DNA of 64,000 nt from an uncultured Clostridia bacterium (GCA_934122085.1 CAKOVS010000002.1:1-64000); one strand, 5' to 3'; counted from the stretch's first letter, positions 53,393-61,934 are shown. Notes: generated by a model from the sequence alone, not told the origin. Numbers and translations are program-made.

Positions 53393-54727
53393 TTAGTCAT
53401 CAAATCTTCTCTCTATATTTACAAACTTTGTATAATTTCCCATCCAATACAATTTTACAGTTCCTGTTGAGCCACCTCTTTGTTTTGCTATTATTACTTC
53501 TGCAATATCTTTTTCAGCACTTTCTTTATTATAATAATCATCTCTATATAAAAACATTACTATATCGGCATCCTGCTCTATTGCTCCAGATTCACGCAAG
53601 TCTGATAGCATAGGTCTATGGTCATCTCTTTGTTCTACAGCTCTTGATAGCTGTGATAATGCTATTACCGGAACATTTAATTCTTTTGCCAATACTTTTA
53701 ATGATCTACTTATTTCTGATATTTCTTGCTCTCTACTTCCATTTCTTTTATTACTTCCTGATATTAACTGTAAATAATCTATAACAACAAGTCCTATATT
53801 TTTTTCCATTTTTAGTTTTCTACATTTTGTTCTTATTTCCATTACAGATATACCTGGTGTATCATCTATATATACTCCCGCTTCTGAAAGTGGTCCTATT
53901 GCTTCTGCAAGTTTTGTCCAGTCTTCTTCATCTAATTTTCCTGTTCTTACTTTGTTACTGTCTACCATTGCTTCACTACATAACATTCTGTTTACCAGTT
54001 GGTCTTTTGACATTTCGAGGCTAAATATTGCTACTGGTACATTTGCTCTTAATGCTGCATTTGTTGCAATATTTAATGCAAATGCTGTTTTTCCCATAGC
54101 TGGTCTTGCTGCAACTAATATCAATTCAGAGCCATGTAATCCTGCTGTTTTATCATCTAAATCATAAAATTGTGTTGGTACTCCTGTTACATGTTGTTTC
54201 TGATTATATAATTTTTCAAGATTTGTAAAACTTTCTACTAATACATCTTTGATTGGTGTATAGCTTTTTGTGTTTTTACTTTGCATTATATCAAAAATCT
54301 TTTTTTCTGCTCCGTCCATTATGTCTTCAACATCTTCTGTTGGATTATATCCTAGTTCTATTATTTCATTTGCTGTTTTTATTAAATTTCTTAATACTGA
54401 TTTTTCTTCAACTATTTTTATATATTTTTGTACATTTGCTGTTGTTGGAACTTTGTCTGGCAAACTTGCTAAATATTCAAATCCACCAACTTGTTCAAAT
54501 TTTCCCATTGATTCAAGTTCATCTTTTAATGTTATTATATCAATAGGCTCTGATTTACTATATAAGTTTAATATTGCTTGATATATTATTTTGTTGTCTT
54601 CTCTATAAAATGCATCTTCTTTTAGTACTTCAACTGCTGCCATTACTGCATCATTATCTGTTAGCATACTTCCTAGTACAGCTTGTTCTGCATCTTCATC
54701 ATGTGGTGGTACTTTTCCTAATTCCAT
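53393..54727 (-). CDS. dnaB: Replicative DNA helicase DnaB
   Basis: This 444-residue protein has the N-terminal DnaB domain (PPHDEDAEQAVLGSMLTDNDAV), the RecA-like core with Walker A ARPAMGKTAFALN, EMSKDQLVNRMLCSEA, LVVIDYLQLISG, and ALSQLSRAVEQRDDHRPMLSDLRESGAIEQDADIV. It unwinds DNA ahead of the replisome. It follows rplI in the conserved gdpP-rplI-dnaB order. No intein is seen. Confidence 0.97.
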   Translation of the reverse strand: MELGKVPPHDEDAEQAVLGSMLTDNDAVMAAVEVLKEDAFYREDNKIIYQAILNLYSKSEPIDIITLKDELESMGKFEQVGGFEYLASLPDKVPTTANVQKYIKIVEEKSVLRNLIKTANEIIELGYNPTEDVEDIMDGAEKKIFDIMQSKNTKSYTPIKDVLVESFTNLEKLYNQKQHVTGVPTQFYDLDDKTAGLHGSELILVAARPAMGKTAFALNIATNAALRANVPVAIFSLEMSKDQLVNRMLCSEAMVDSNKVRTGKLDEEDWTKLAEAIGPLSEAGVYIDDTPGISVMEIRTKCRKLKMEKNIGLVVIDYLQLISGSNKRNGSREQEISEISRSLKVLAKELNVPVIALSQLSRAVEQRDDHRPMLSDLRESGAIEQDADIVMFLYRDDYYNKESAEKDIAEVIIAKQRGGSTGTVKLYWMGNYTKFVNIERRFDD

Positions 54728-54800
54728 CTTTTTGCCCCCTTATAACAATCTTTATAATTCATTATTTTAAATAATAAATATAAAAGTTGTTAAATGAAAT

Positions 54801-55244
54801 TTATCCAATTACATCTACTTTTATTTTTCCTATTACACCTTCAAATAATTTTATTGAAACTGTATGTACTCCCAATGTTTTTATTGTTTCTTTTAAATCT
54901 ACTTTTTTCTTATCTATTTTTATATTGTGTTGTTTTTCAAAAGCTTCTGATATGTCTTTTGCTGAAACTCCACCAAATATTTTTCCATTTTCTCCTGCTT
55001 TTACTTGTATTCTTAATGATATTTTATTCATTTTTTCTGCTAATTTTTGTGCTTCTTCTTTTTCTGTATCTTTTTTGAATTGTTTTGAAGAATTTTGTGC
55101 TTGTAATTTAGCCATATTTTCTGCATTTGCTTCTACTGCTAAATTTTTAGGGAATAAAAAATTACGTACATATCCGTCTGATGCATTTATTACTTCATCT
55201 TTTTTTCCTACTCCTTTTATGTCTGCTTTTAATATTACTTTCAT
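54801..55244 (-). CDS. rplI: Ribosomal protein bL9
   Basis: ATG at 55244 (MKVILKADIKGVGKKDEVINASDGYVRNFL) matches the family start, with AAAGGAAAG upstream. 147 residues with the N-domain, long helix (about 41-75) and C-domain (VKAGENGKIFGGVSAKDISEAFEK). Structural protein of the 50S subunit. Second gene of gdpP-rplI-dnaB. Confidence 0.96.
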   Translation of the reverse strand: MKVILKADIKGVGKKDEVINASDGYVRNFLFPKNLAVEANAENMAKLQAQNSSKQFKKDTEKEEAQKLAEKMNKISLRIQVKAGENGKIFGGVSAKDISEAFEKQHNIKIDKKKVDLKETIKTLGVHTVSIKLFEGVIGKIKVDVIG

Positions 55245-55292
55245 ACTAATCACTTTCCTTTCATGACTTATATTGTACTCTAAAATAGCAAA

Positions 55293-55315
55293 AATAGCAA
55301 GTAAAACTTGCTATT
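55293..55315 (-). terminator. Terminator between gdpP and rplI
   Basis: AATAGCAAG and CTTGCTATT form a 9-bp stem followed on the minus strand by TTTTGCTATTTT. Same stem core as at 20599 and 46959. Confidence 0.7.
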
Positions 55316-55323
55316 CTTTTGTT

Positions 55324-57339
55324 TTATTCTTTTTCTTCAAAATATTCATTAATTTTAGAAATCAATTCTTGTTTGGCTTCATCTATTGTCACATTTTCAA
55401 GCTGTGCACCAGCAAGAGTTATATGACCTCCTCCACCTAATTTTTCTAATATCATTTGAACATTTACATCTCCTATTGAACGTCCGCTTATACAAACTTT
55501 TCCATCTTCCATTAATCCTAAAACAAATGATGCTGTTATATTTCCTATTGTTAATAATTCGTCTGCTGCTTTTGCGCAAATTAAGCTTGTTTCTTTTTCT
55601 TGGACATCATATATTGATATTCCTATTGAATCTCTTACAATCTCTGCTTTTCTTACTATTTCAGATATTGTATTATAACTTTCTAAATCGCTTTGAAACC
55701 ATTTTTTTACCTTTATTATATCAACACCACATCTACGTAAATATGCTGCTGCTTCAAATGTTCTTACACCAGTCTTAAATGTAAAGTTTTTTGTATCCAT
55801 CATTATTCCTGCATATAATGCTTCTGCTTCAACTTCTGATAATTCAACTTCATTTTGTGTATATTGAATTATTTCTGTTACTAATTCTGCTGCAGATGAT
55901 GCATATACTTCTTGGAATGTTAATATACTATTATCTATGAAATCTGCACTTCTTCTATGATGATCTATTACTACTATTTTATTTGTTTTTGTTAATAATT
56001 CTGGTGATTCAACATATGTTTTTTTATGTGTATCTACTACAACTACTAAAGTGCCACTATCAACTTGCGTTAAAGCTGTTTCACTACTTATAAATACTTC
56101 TTGATATTGATCTTTTATTGATTCATAAAGATCTTTTATTGATGGAGTTTCTACATTTGCTACAATTTTTGCCTCTTTTCCTAATGTTTTAGCAATTCTA
56201 TATATTCCTAATGCTGAACCAATTGCATCTATGTCTGGGTTTGTATGTCCCATTATCATTATTTTATCATTTTCTTTTATTAATTCTTCTAATGCATGTG
56301 CAACTATTCTTGCTTTTACTTTTGTTCTCTTTTCTACTTCTTCAACTTTTCCACCAAAGAATAAATATTTCCCATTTTGTCTTATTACTGCTTGGTCTCC
56401 ACCTCTACCTAATATTACATCCATTGCTGCAGAAGCTGATTTATATACATCTCTTTCTGTATCTCCTTCATTTGAGATTGCTATACTTAATGTTAATTGT
56501 ATTTTGTCTTTTCTTACAAGATTTTTAATAGAATCTAGTATTGCAAATTTTTCTTCTTTAATTTTTTCGAGATTTTTTTGTTCAAATAAATATACATATG
56601 TATCTCTATCTGCTTTTACTAATATACCATTTGTTTCATTTACCCAATCATATATTGTGCTTTCCACTTTTGCCATTAATTGTGTTTTCTGTTCTGCGTC
56701 AACTCTTTGTGTCACTTCTTCATAATTGTCTATCATTATTATTCCAACACATATTTTTTGGTCTTCATTCTCTTGTTTTAATTTAACTTTTTCTGTTTCA
56801 TCAATAAAATATAAAATCATCATATATTCTGGTGATTTTTTTCTTTCATATTTTTTAGATTTTGCAAATTCTCCTTGTACTGTATATGTTTTCTTTCCTA
56901 TTTGTATTTGTCTTATTACTGATTTTCTTTTTTTATTATCACTTTTTTCAATCTCATCTTTTATGTCTATTATTAAATCATTTATATAATTATTCATATC
57001 AATATCTACAAATTCTGTTACAAATTTTGAACTTTTCCATACAACATTTCCGTTTGTTTCTAATATTACAAGTGGGAATGGTGAATTTATTAAACTACTT
57101 TTAGCAGCTGAATCTACTGTTAATGTTAAATCTTGCAATTGCTCTGATATTTCACTTTTTCTTTTGTTATTTGCAAAATATGTATAACATAATATTGATA
57201 TATATAATATTACTGATGGAATTATTAATATAGGTCTAAATATTGATATTAAAATAAATAATATTAATATTATTACTAAATATATTTTGGTTCTTGATAC
57301 TAAACTATCAAATACTTTTCTACTATTATTTTCAGACAT
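55324..57339 (-). CDS. gdpP: Cyclic-di-AMP phosphodiesterase GdpP
   Basis: This 671-residue protein has two membrane helices (about 15-55), a PAS-like domain (SPFPLVILETNGNVVWKSSKFVTEF), a degenerate GGDEF domain (DRDTYVYLFEQ in place of GGDEF), and DHH/DHHA1 domains (GHTNPDIDAIGSALG, VVVDTHK, IDHHRRSADF, GGGGHITLAGAQL). It hydrolyses c-di-AMP and influences wall stress, potassium and beta-lactam tolerance. Heads the gdpP-rplI-dnaB cluster. Confidence 0.96.
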   Translation of the reverse strand: MSENNSRKVFDSLVSRTKIYLVIILILFILISIFRPILIIPSVILYISILCYTYFANNKRKSEISEQLQDLTLTVDSAAKSSLINSPFPLVILETNGNVVWKSSKFVTEFVDIDMNNYINDLIIDIKDEIEKSDNKKRKSVIRQIQIGKKTYTVQGEFAKSKKYERKKSPEYMMILYFIDETEKVKLKQENEDQKICVGIIMIDNYEEVTQRVDAEQKTQLMAKVESTIYDWVNETNGILVKADRDTYVYLFEQKNLEKIKEEKFAILDSIKNLVRKDKIQLTLSIAISNEGDTERDVYKSASAAMDVILGRGGDQAVIRQNGKYLFFGGKVEEVEKRTKVKARIVAHALEELIKENDKIMIMGHTNPDIDAIGSALGIYRIAKTLGKEAKIVANVETPSIKDLYESIKDQYQEVFISSETALTQVDSGTLVVVVDTHKKTYVESPELLTKTNKIVVIDHHRRSADFIDNSILTFQEVYASSAAELVTEIIQYTQNEVELSEVEAEALYAGIMMDTKNFTFKTGVRTFEAAAYLRRCGVDIIKVKKWFQSDLESYNTISEIVRKAEIVRDSIGISIYDVQEKETSLICAKAADELLTIGNITASFVLGLMEDGKVCISGRSIGDVNVQMILEKLGGGGHITLAGAQLENVTIDEAKQELISKINEYFEEKE

Positions 57340-57588
57340 ACTTTCTCCTTTTATACCTTTATAGTATACCCCTAAATATGCTATTTGTCAAGTTTTCAGA
57401 TTATTGTTAATTTTTTTATTATTTTAATTTAATATTTTTTTCAACATAAAAATTATACAAATAAAAAAGCGAAAGTTAAATATCGGGTTTTTATTTGTAT
57501 ATTAACAATTTAAAATTTGTAATTTTGATTTGAATTCAACAAAAAATTGTTTTTCTGAAAAAATGATATTATCCTTATATAATAGTTA

Positions 57589-57891
57589 TTATTTATTACT
57601 ATCATCAATATCATTTTGTGCTTCAATAATTAAATCTTCCAGCTTATCAATAATGGCATAATCCAAGTATCTTCTTGCTCCGCATCCAAGATGTTCATAT
57701 TTATCTTTCAATTTTAAAAGTTCTTGCAAATCATTTTTCTTAGCAATTTTTATCTTTGAAACAGCCACAATAATTTCTCCCATAATATTTGTGGCAATTT
57801 GCATATTTTCTTTTTCTTCTAATTCTTTTTGCTTGTTTTCTTCCTTTCTTTTGGCAATTTTTTGTTTAATCATTTCTAAAATTGTTTTCAT
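57589..57891 (-). CDS. Unknown small coiled-coil protein
   Basis: This 100-residue protein is highly charged, with MIKQKIAKRKEENKQKELEEKENM (helical, coiled-coil type) followed by LLKLKDKYEHLGCGARRYLDYAIIDKLEDLI. No family recognised. Transcription starts from a near-consensus promoter and passes a leader with hairpins (57892-58039). AGGAGGAAACTTT precedes the ATG. Confidence 0.6.
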   Translation of the reverse strand: MKTILEMIKQKIAKRKEENKQKELEEKENMQIATNIMGEIIVAVSKIKIAKKNDLQELLKLKDKYEHLGCGARRYLDYAIIDKLEDLIIEAQNDIDDSNK

Positions 57892-58039
57892 AAAGTTTCC
57901 TCCTATATTCTCTTTGTGATGCCAGTAACATTTATGTAAAACTAAAAGAAAGAGGATTTTCCTCTCACTATTTAGTGATATTTGGATTTTTTGAGTTTAA
58001 AATCCGAATTATTATATCATGTTTTAATACTCATGTCAA
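57892..58039 (-). promoter_or_regulatory. Consensus promoter and structured leader of the 57589-57891 gene
   Basis: Minus strand TTGACA (58034-58039), 17 bases, TATAAT (58011-58016), all consensus. The leader then holds GGATTTTA...AAAATCC (about 57993-58014), TATCACTA/TAGTGATA (about 57967-57982) and AGAGGAAAATCCTCT (about 57949-57965), the last followed by TTCTTTTAGTTTT, which resembles an attenuator terminator. Confidence 0.65.
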
Positions 58040-58068
58040 AACAATTTGAAATATTTTCCGTAATACTA

Positions 58069-58097
58069 TTGAAAAAACTTCCAAAACATCGTATAAT
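58069..58097 (+). promoter_or_regulatory. Promoter of the tRNA-Arg gene
   Basis: TTGAAA (58069-58074), 17 bases, TATAAT (58092-58097), ending 17 bases before the tRNA. Confidence 0.85.
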
Positions 58098-58114
58098 ATA
58101 AAAGTGTTAAAAAT

Positions 58115-58191
<77 letters not shown>

Positions 58192-58195
58192 TAAG

Positions 58196-58219
58196 TACCC
58201 TATTCCAGGGTATTTTTTT
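58196..58219 (+). terminator. Terminator of the tRNA-Arg gene
   Basis: TACCCT and AGGGTA pair around ATTCC, followed by T7. Confidence 0.88.
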
Positions 58220-58318
58220 ATATCTGCCAATATCTAAAATGGCTATTTTTCAATATTTTTTATTTGAGGTTATTTAAGTTTAATTAAAAATATTCCTACT
58301 ATTGCATTATTTATTGCA

Positions 58319-58453
58319 TTAATTTATAAGTCTGTTTACTATATTTATTCTAACTAAATCAGCTACTTTTTTAAATGTTTTTGCAAATAATTTTACAATT
58401 ATTTTTTCTTTCCAATTTAACTCTTTTACTATTTCTTTTTCTACAACATTCAT
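58319..58453 (-). CDS. Small unknown protein, prophage edge
   Basis: A 44-residue ORF, MNVVEKEIVKELNWKEKIIV onward, mostly one amphipathic or coiled helix. AAAGGAGAATGTAGAG before the ATG makes translation likely. An operator-like palindrome (58511-58528) lies upstream. I recognise no family. Confidence 0.5.
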   Translation of the reverse strand: MNVVEKEIVKELNWKEKIIVKLFAKTFKKVADLVRINIVNRLIN

Positions 58454-58510
58454 CTCTACATTCTCCTTTTTCGTTTGTTTGAAGCTTCGATTTATAAATA
58501 TCGTAAAAAT

Positions 58511-58528
58511 TATCCACTATGGTGGATA
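58511..58528. promoter_or_regulatory. Operator-like palindrome, copy 1
   Basis: TATCCACTATGGTGGATA, with the core TCCACTWTGGTGGA identical to the site at 58828-58845. It lies upstream of the small gene 58319-58453. Confidence 0.6.
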
Positions 58529-58575
58529 TTATATGAAAGTGCCATTTTTCAATACAAAAAATAAAAATAGTACTT

Positions 58576-58777
58576 TTATGGTACTATTTTATATAATTCT
58601 TTTATATCTATATTTAATGCTTGTGCTATTATAATTGCCATACTCAATGATGGCTCTTTTTCATTTCTCTCTATATAATTTAAATGTGAACTTGATATTC
58701 CTGTTAATTTAGATAATTTTTCTAAACTATATCCGCTTTTTAATTCTGATCTCTTTCAATAATATTTCTATTCTCAT
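58576..58777 (-). pseudogene. Frameshifted Cro/C1-type HTH repressor
   Basis: From ATG at 58777 (MRIEILLKEIRIKK) frame breaks near 58735 at an A-run; in the next frame the sequence continues as GYSLEKLSKLTGISSSHLNYIERNEKEPSLSMAIIIAQALNIDIKELYKIV, a clear XRE-type domain. One extra A in AAAAA would explain the shift. It is flanked by two copies of a palindrome, so it looks like an autoregulated phage or element repressor, broken or misread. AAGGTGGAA precedes the start. The stop lies in a hairpin (58564-58590). Confidence 0.75.
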
Positions 58778-58827
58778 CTTTCCACCTTATCTTTAGTATG
58801 TTCTATTTACTCTTATAGCATACATTT

Positions 58828-58845
58828 TATCCACTTTGGTGGAAA
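58828..58845. promoter_or_regulatory. Operator-like palindrome, copy 2
   Basis: TATCCACTTTGGTGGAAA, 50 bases upstream of the HTH start codon at 58777. Shares the 14-base core with 58511-58528; likely the autoregulatory site of the repressor. Confidence 0.6.
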
Positions 58846-58855
58846 TGTAATATTT

Positions 58856-58892
58856 TCCAAAAAAAGAAAAGAAGCCCTTTAGACTTCTCTTG
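58856..58892 (-). terminator. Terminator after the 58879-59052 gene
   Basis: AGAAG and CTTCT arms around TCTAAAGGG, followed on the minus strand by TTTCTTTTTTT. The stem includes the end of the gene. Confidence 0.65.
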
Positions 58893-59052
58893 CTTTTTCT
58901 ACTATCTTTTTGAAATTATTAGTATCTGCATAATATTTTAAACTTTCTACATTTAACAATAAGTAATCAGATAATAGCTTATTATATTCTTTCTTGTTTT
59001 TTATTTTTAGATTCTTTATCATTTGTAGTGACTTTAAATAATATTCTTGCAT
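58879..59052 (-). CDS. Small phage-associated helical protein
   Basis: Start at 59052 (MQEYYLKSLQMIKNLKIKNKKEYN) after GAGGTGAT; 57 codons. It contains LSDYLLLNVESLKYYADTNNFKKIV. Small proteins of this type are frequent beside repressors in Clostridial prophages; the role is unknown. It precedes the HTH gene on the same strand. Confidence 0.6.
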   Translation of the reverse strand: MQEYYLKSLQMIKNLKIKNKKEYNKLLSDYLLLNVESLKYYADTNNFKKIVEKAREV

Positions 59053-59271
59053 ATGATCACCTCTATATTCATTGTAGCACATTTTATGTTAATTGTTTGT
59101 TGTAATTTGTCGAATTTATATTTTTTTCTGAAAGTGCTGAAAATACTGCATTTCATTGTATCGTCAAAATCAATTTTAAGCTGTTTTTATTGTTTAATAA
59201 TATAGTTTCATTACTCATTTGTGTTGATTTTTCAACATATAAAAAATTTTTAAACTTTTTTCCAAAAAGTG

Positions 59272-59300
59272 TTGGCAAATACGTGTACACGTAGTATAAT
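59272..59300 (+). promoter_or_regulatory. Promoter with operator in the spacer (site 1)
   Basis: TTGGCA (59272-59277), 17 bases, TATAAT (59295-59300). The spacer is almost filled by the perfect palindrome TACGTGTACACGTA (59280-59293). A repressor bound there would exclude RNA polymerase. Confidence 0.85.
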
Positions 59301-59325
59301 AAATATAGTTAAGGAGGTGATGAAC

Positions 59326-59433
59326 ATGATGAGATTATTAAAAAAAGTGCTTTCTCATCTGACACATAAGAAAGCACATTCACATGAAGCTATAAAATTC
59401 GCAAATGATTTCTATTACAGCTTCAAAGATTAA
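59326..59433 (+). CDS. Small basic protein under operator site 1
   Basis: 35 residues, MMRLLKKVLSHLTHKKAHSH onward, after AAGGAGGTGATGAAC. Rich in K and H. A hairpin TTGTAAGAGAG/CTCTCTTGCAA follows at 59433-59460. It could be a regulatory peptide or early phage protein; no family recognised. Confidence 0.5.
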   Translation: MMRLLKKVLSHLTHKKAHSHEAIKFANDFYYSFKD

Positions 59434-59508
59434 TTGTAAGAGAGTTTATCTCTCTTGCAATATATATTATATATTATAAATATAAAAAAATCAAGAGAGG
59501 TGTCTTAT

Positions 59509-59679
59509 ATGAGAGATTTAAAAAAAGAAAATGAATGGAGAAAAAACAAATATAAAAGATTTGTAGTTGATGTTGATATTGAAATTGCTGAAAAATTCAC
59601 AGAAAAATTAAAAAAATCTGGAAAAATTTATTCAGAATGGGCAAAAGAAAATATTGAAAAATTTTTAGAAAAAAATTAA
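59509..59679 (+). CDS. Ribbon-helix-helix-like DNA-binding protein
   Basis: Start at 59509 (MRDLKKENEWRKNKYKRFVVDVDIEIAEKF) with GAGAGGTGTCTTAT upstream. 56 residues with a beta-strand (KRFVVDVD) followed by two helices, the Arc/CopG (RHH) pattern. It lies between two copies of the same operator and may be the repressor that binds them, an inference. Confidence 0.6.
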   Translation: MRDLKKENEWRKNKYKRFVVDVDIEIAEKFTEKLKKSGKIYSEWAKENIEKFLEKN

Positions 59680-59687
59680 AAAATGTA

Positions 59688-59716
59688 TTGGCAAATACAT
59701 GTACACGTAGTACAAT
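59688..59716 (+). promoter_or_regulatory. Promoter with operator in the spacer (site 2)
   Basis: TTGGCA (59688-59693), 17 bases, TACAAT (59711-59716), with TACATGTACACGTA (59696-59709) in the spacer, one mismatch from perfect. Same layout as site 1. Confidence 0.85.
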
Positions 59717-59776
59717 ATATTTAACATATGAGATAAGACTAGATCAAATGACTAGCACTCATAAAAGGAGAAAAAT

Positions 59777-60337
59777 ATGAAAACAATTACTGATTTAAAA
59801 AAATGGTATTTTAAAAATTCAAAATGGTATGATGAAAATAATAATGTTGTAAAAATTTTATGGTCTGAAAAAGATGGAAATTGTAATATCGAACATAGCA
59901 TACGTGAAAATATTGAAAAAACTACAATAAATGGAATAGAATATACTAAATTACGTTACATTTATGGAGAAGGATTAGTTATTACAGATGATACTGAAAG
60001 ATATACTATTAAAGTCTCATCCCTAAAAAATGAAAATACTATTGAAGAAAATAACGAAAATAAATCTGAAAAACAAAATACTAATTTAAGTATAAATACA
60101 AAAATTAATCCAAGCCACACTTGCATTATTAAAAACACAATACAATCTATTCATCATTTTGCTGACAATACAATTATAGTGTTAAACAATCAAAAGTATA
60201 AAATAACTTTAAATAATTTCGAAAATCTTTCTGATGAAGATATAGAAATTAGATACGGAAGTTTTGCAACAGATGATTACGTTTTAAGAGAATTATATTC
60301 AACTAATTATATATATAATTTTGAAAAAATTAATTAG
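59777..60337 (+). CDS. Unknown phage-region protein
   Basis: This 186-residue protein begins MKTITDLKKWYFKNSKWYDEN, has a middle stretch of about 30 residues that is disordered and N/E/K-rich, and a C-terminal IKNTIQSIHHFADNTIIVLNNQKYKITLNNFENLSDEDIEIRYG. No family recognised. AAAAGGAGAAAAAT precedes the ATG. Transcribed from operator site 2 with the next two genes. Confidence 0.6.
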   Translation: MKTITDLKKWYFKNSKWYDENNNVVKILWSEKDGNCNIEHSIRENIEKTTINGIEYTKLRYIYGEGLVITDDTERYTIKVSSLKNENTIEENNENKSEKQNTNLSINTKINPSHTCIIKNTIQSIHHFADNTIIVLNNQKYKITLNNFENLSDEDIEIRYGSFATDDYVLRELYSTNYIYNFEKIN

Positions 60338-60350
60338 AGGAGAAAAAATC

Positions 60351-60572
60351 ATGAAAGTAAAAGAAATTTTAGATTTAGAAAGTAATGAATTAGAAAAAAT
60401 GATGACAGAAGAACAATTTGACAAAATGCAAAAATTAGGATTTAAATATACATGGCAATTATTAGATGCAATGCAAGATGGAGTTAGACAAAGTAGTATG
60501 GCAGATGATGAAGAATATACAACAATTGATGAGTATTTAAACTATATTGAAGCTATGAGAGATGTAGATTAG
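60351..60572 (+). CDS. Small acidic phage-region protein
   Basis: Start at 60351 (MKVKEILDLESNELEKMMTEEQFDKMQKLGFKYTWQLLDAMQDG) after AGGAG, overlapping the end of the previous gene by a short gap. 73 residues, helical and acidic. Same transcription unit. No family recognised. Confidence 0.6.
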   Translation: MKVKEILDLESNELEKMMTEEQFDKMQKLGFKYTWQLLDAMQDGVRQSSMADDEEYTTIDEYLNYIEAMRDVD

Positions 60573-60611
60573 TTATCTACTCTCCCCCTTCTTAAAAATT
60601 AGGAGAAAATT

Positions 60612-61181
60612 ATGTATAAACATATATGTAAAGAATGTGGAAAAACTTATGAAAATTATCGTGAAAATAGTAGTTTTTGCAGTTTAGATTGTTCCAAAAA
60701 TTTTCGTCATTCTGAATTTTTTAAAAATTCTCAAAAGATGATAGATCATAAATTTGGTAAATTAATTGTTACTGATGTAATTATTGAAAATAACAAAACA
60801 AAATGTTTGTGTATTTGTGATTGTGGGAAAAAAATCTGGGTAGAAAGTGGAAGCTTAAAAAGTGGTCATACTATTAGCTGTGGCTGTTATCAAAAAGATA
60901 AAGCAAAAATGAATATTCCTTATTTGCAAAAATACAGAAATGAAAACTTAATAGAAAATACTCATTTAGACAAAATTTCATCTTCTATTCAAAAAAATAA
61001 TAAAAGTGGTATTAAAGGTGTTTATTTTCGTTCATCTTCAAAAAAATGGGTTGCAAAATTAACATTTCAGAAAAATAGTTATTCAAAAGAATTTAAAAGT
61101 AAAGAAGATGCAATCAAATATCGTAAAGAGTTAGAAGATAAATACTTCAAGCCAATTTTAGAAAAATATAAGGCAGATTAG
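60612..61181 (+). CDS. Zinc-ribbon and AP2-domain protein
   Basis: This 189-residue protein has an N-terminal zinc ribbon (CKECGKTYENYRENSSFCSLDC), a second cysteine cluster (CLCICDCGKKIWVESGSLKSGHTISCGCYQKD), and a C-terminal AP2 domain (KSGIKGVYFRSSSKKWVAKLTFQKNSYSKEFKSKEDAIKYR). This arrangement is typical of phage and mobile-element AP2/homing endonuclease-derived proteins. No HNH catalytic motif is seen, so it is a DNA binder. AGGAG precedes the ATG. Confidence 0.82.
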   Translation: MYKHICKECGKTYENYRENSSFCSLDCSKNFRHSEFFKNSQKMIDHKFGKLIVTDVIIENNKTKCLCICDCGKKIWVESGSLKSGHTISCGCYQKDKAKMNIPYLQKYRNENLIENTHLDKISSSIQKNNKSGIKGVYFRSSSKKWVAKLTFQKNSYSKEFKSKEDAIKYRKELEDKYFKPILEKYKAD

Positions 61182-61201
61182 GAAAATACCTAGTCTGCCT
61201 T
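61170..61201. terminator. Hairpin between the convergent AP2 and amidase genes
   Basis: AAGGCAGATTAGG and CCTAGTCTGCCTT form a near-perfect 13-bp stem around AAAATA. Confidence 0.8.
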
Positions 61202-61208
61202 GCTACAT

Positions 61209-61934
61209 CTATTTTACTCCTCCAAGCCATTTACAGAATCCTATTTTATAATTGTTTGTTCCATTTACTTTATATCTTACCATTGCTCTATCATTAAATA
61301 TTCCAAAACAATCACATCTTTCCCTTGGGTCTAAACTCCCAATTCTTTTTGTACAATTTGTATCAGCATATACAATTTCACTTGTACTTCCATTTTGATA
61401 TGTTTTCACTTCTTCATCACTCCCATTTTTTATATAATCATCAATTATTGGCCTATCTTCCAAATAAAAATTAATTAAATTCAAAAAATTCTGCCAACCT
61501 TCTTCTAATGTTCTATGTGGACAATTTTTATTTGCAAAATCTTGATGTTTATGTACTCTGTCAATTCCCCAATTGTATTGTTTTAATAAATATGCTATAT
61601 ATTCTGCAGCTAACTTTTCTGCATCATCAAATCTTTCTCCACCAGATTTTGAATAACATATTTCTATAGAGATTCCCTTTCTATTGCCTTCACCATTTTT
61701 TCCATCTCCTGCATTCCAACTATTTCTATTAAATGGTATAGCTTGTACTATTTGAGTATTATCTACAGCACAATGAAATGATGTTTTATTATTATTTCCT
61801 ATCATATATGAAATTTCTGCCATTGCAGATGCATCATTTGCTGTATTATGTACTACAATAAATTCTGGTGTCATTTCATATGGACATTTTATATCATATT
61901 TGCTCTCTGGTACTAACATCTTAGTTATCTGCAT
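61209..61934 (-). CDS. Phage endolysin, N-acetylmuramoyl-L-alanine amidase (Amidase_2)
   Basis: Start at 61934 with AGGAG upstream, overlapping the end of the preceding small gene. 241 residues. Amidase_2 domain: FIVVHNTANDASAMAEISYM (first metal H), SFHCAVDNTQIVQAIPFNRNSWNAGDG, GISIEICYSKSG, and HKHQDFANKNCPHRTLEEGW with the other zinc ligands. C-terminal about 75 residues look like an SH3-type wall-binding domain. It cleaves peptidoglycan at phage release. Next to the holin candidate. Confidence 0.92.
   Translation of the reverse strand: MQITKMLVPESKYDIKCPYEMTPEFIVVHNTANDASAMAEISYMIGNNNKTSFHCAVDNTQIVQAIPFNRNSWNAGDGKNGEGNRKGISIEICYSKSGGERFDDAEKLAAEYIAYLLKQYNWGIDRVHKHQDFANKNCPHRTLEEGWQNFLNLINFYLEDRPIIDDYIKNGSDEEVKTYQNGSTSEIVYADTNCTKRIGSLDPRERCDCFGIFNDRAMVRYKVNGTNNYKIGFCKWLGGVK

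Noticed and set aside
57361..57588. Possible small genes between gdpP and the 57589 gene
   Set aside because: No ORF with a plausible ribosome site; only AT-rich sequence and a likely upstream region of gdpP.
59083..59271. Possible gene between the divergent phage units
   Set aside because: No ORF with a start site on either strand; AT-rich control region.
59280..59293. LexA-type SOS box
   Set aside because: The palindrome TACGTGTACACGTA lacks the GAAC-N4-GTTC core of Gram-positive LexA sites; a local phage regulator is more likely.
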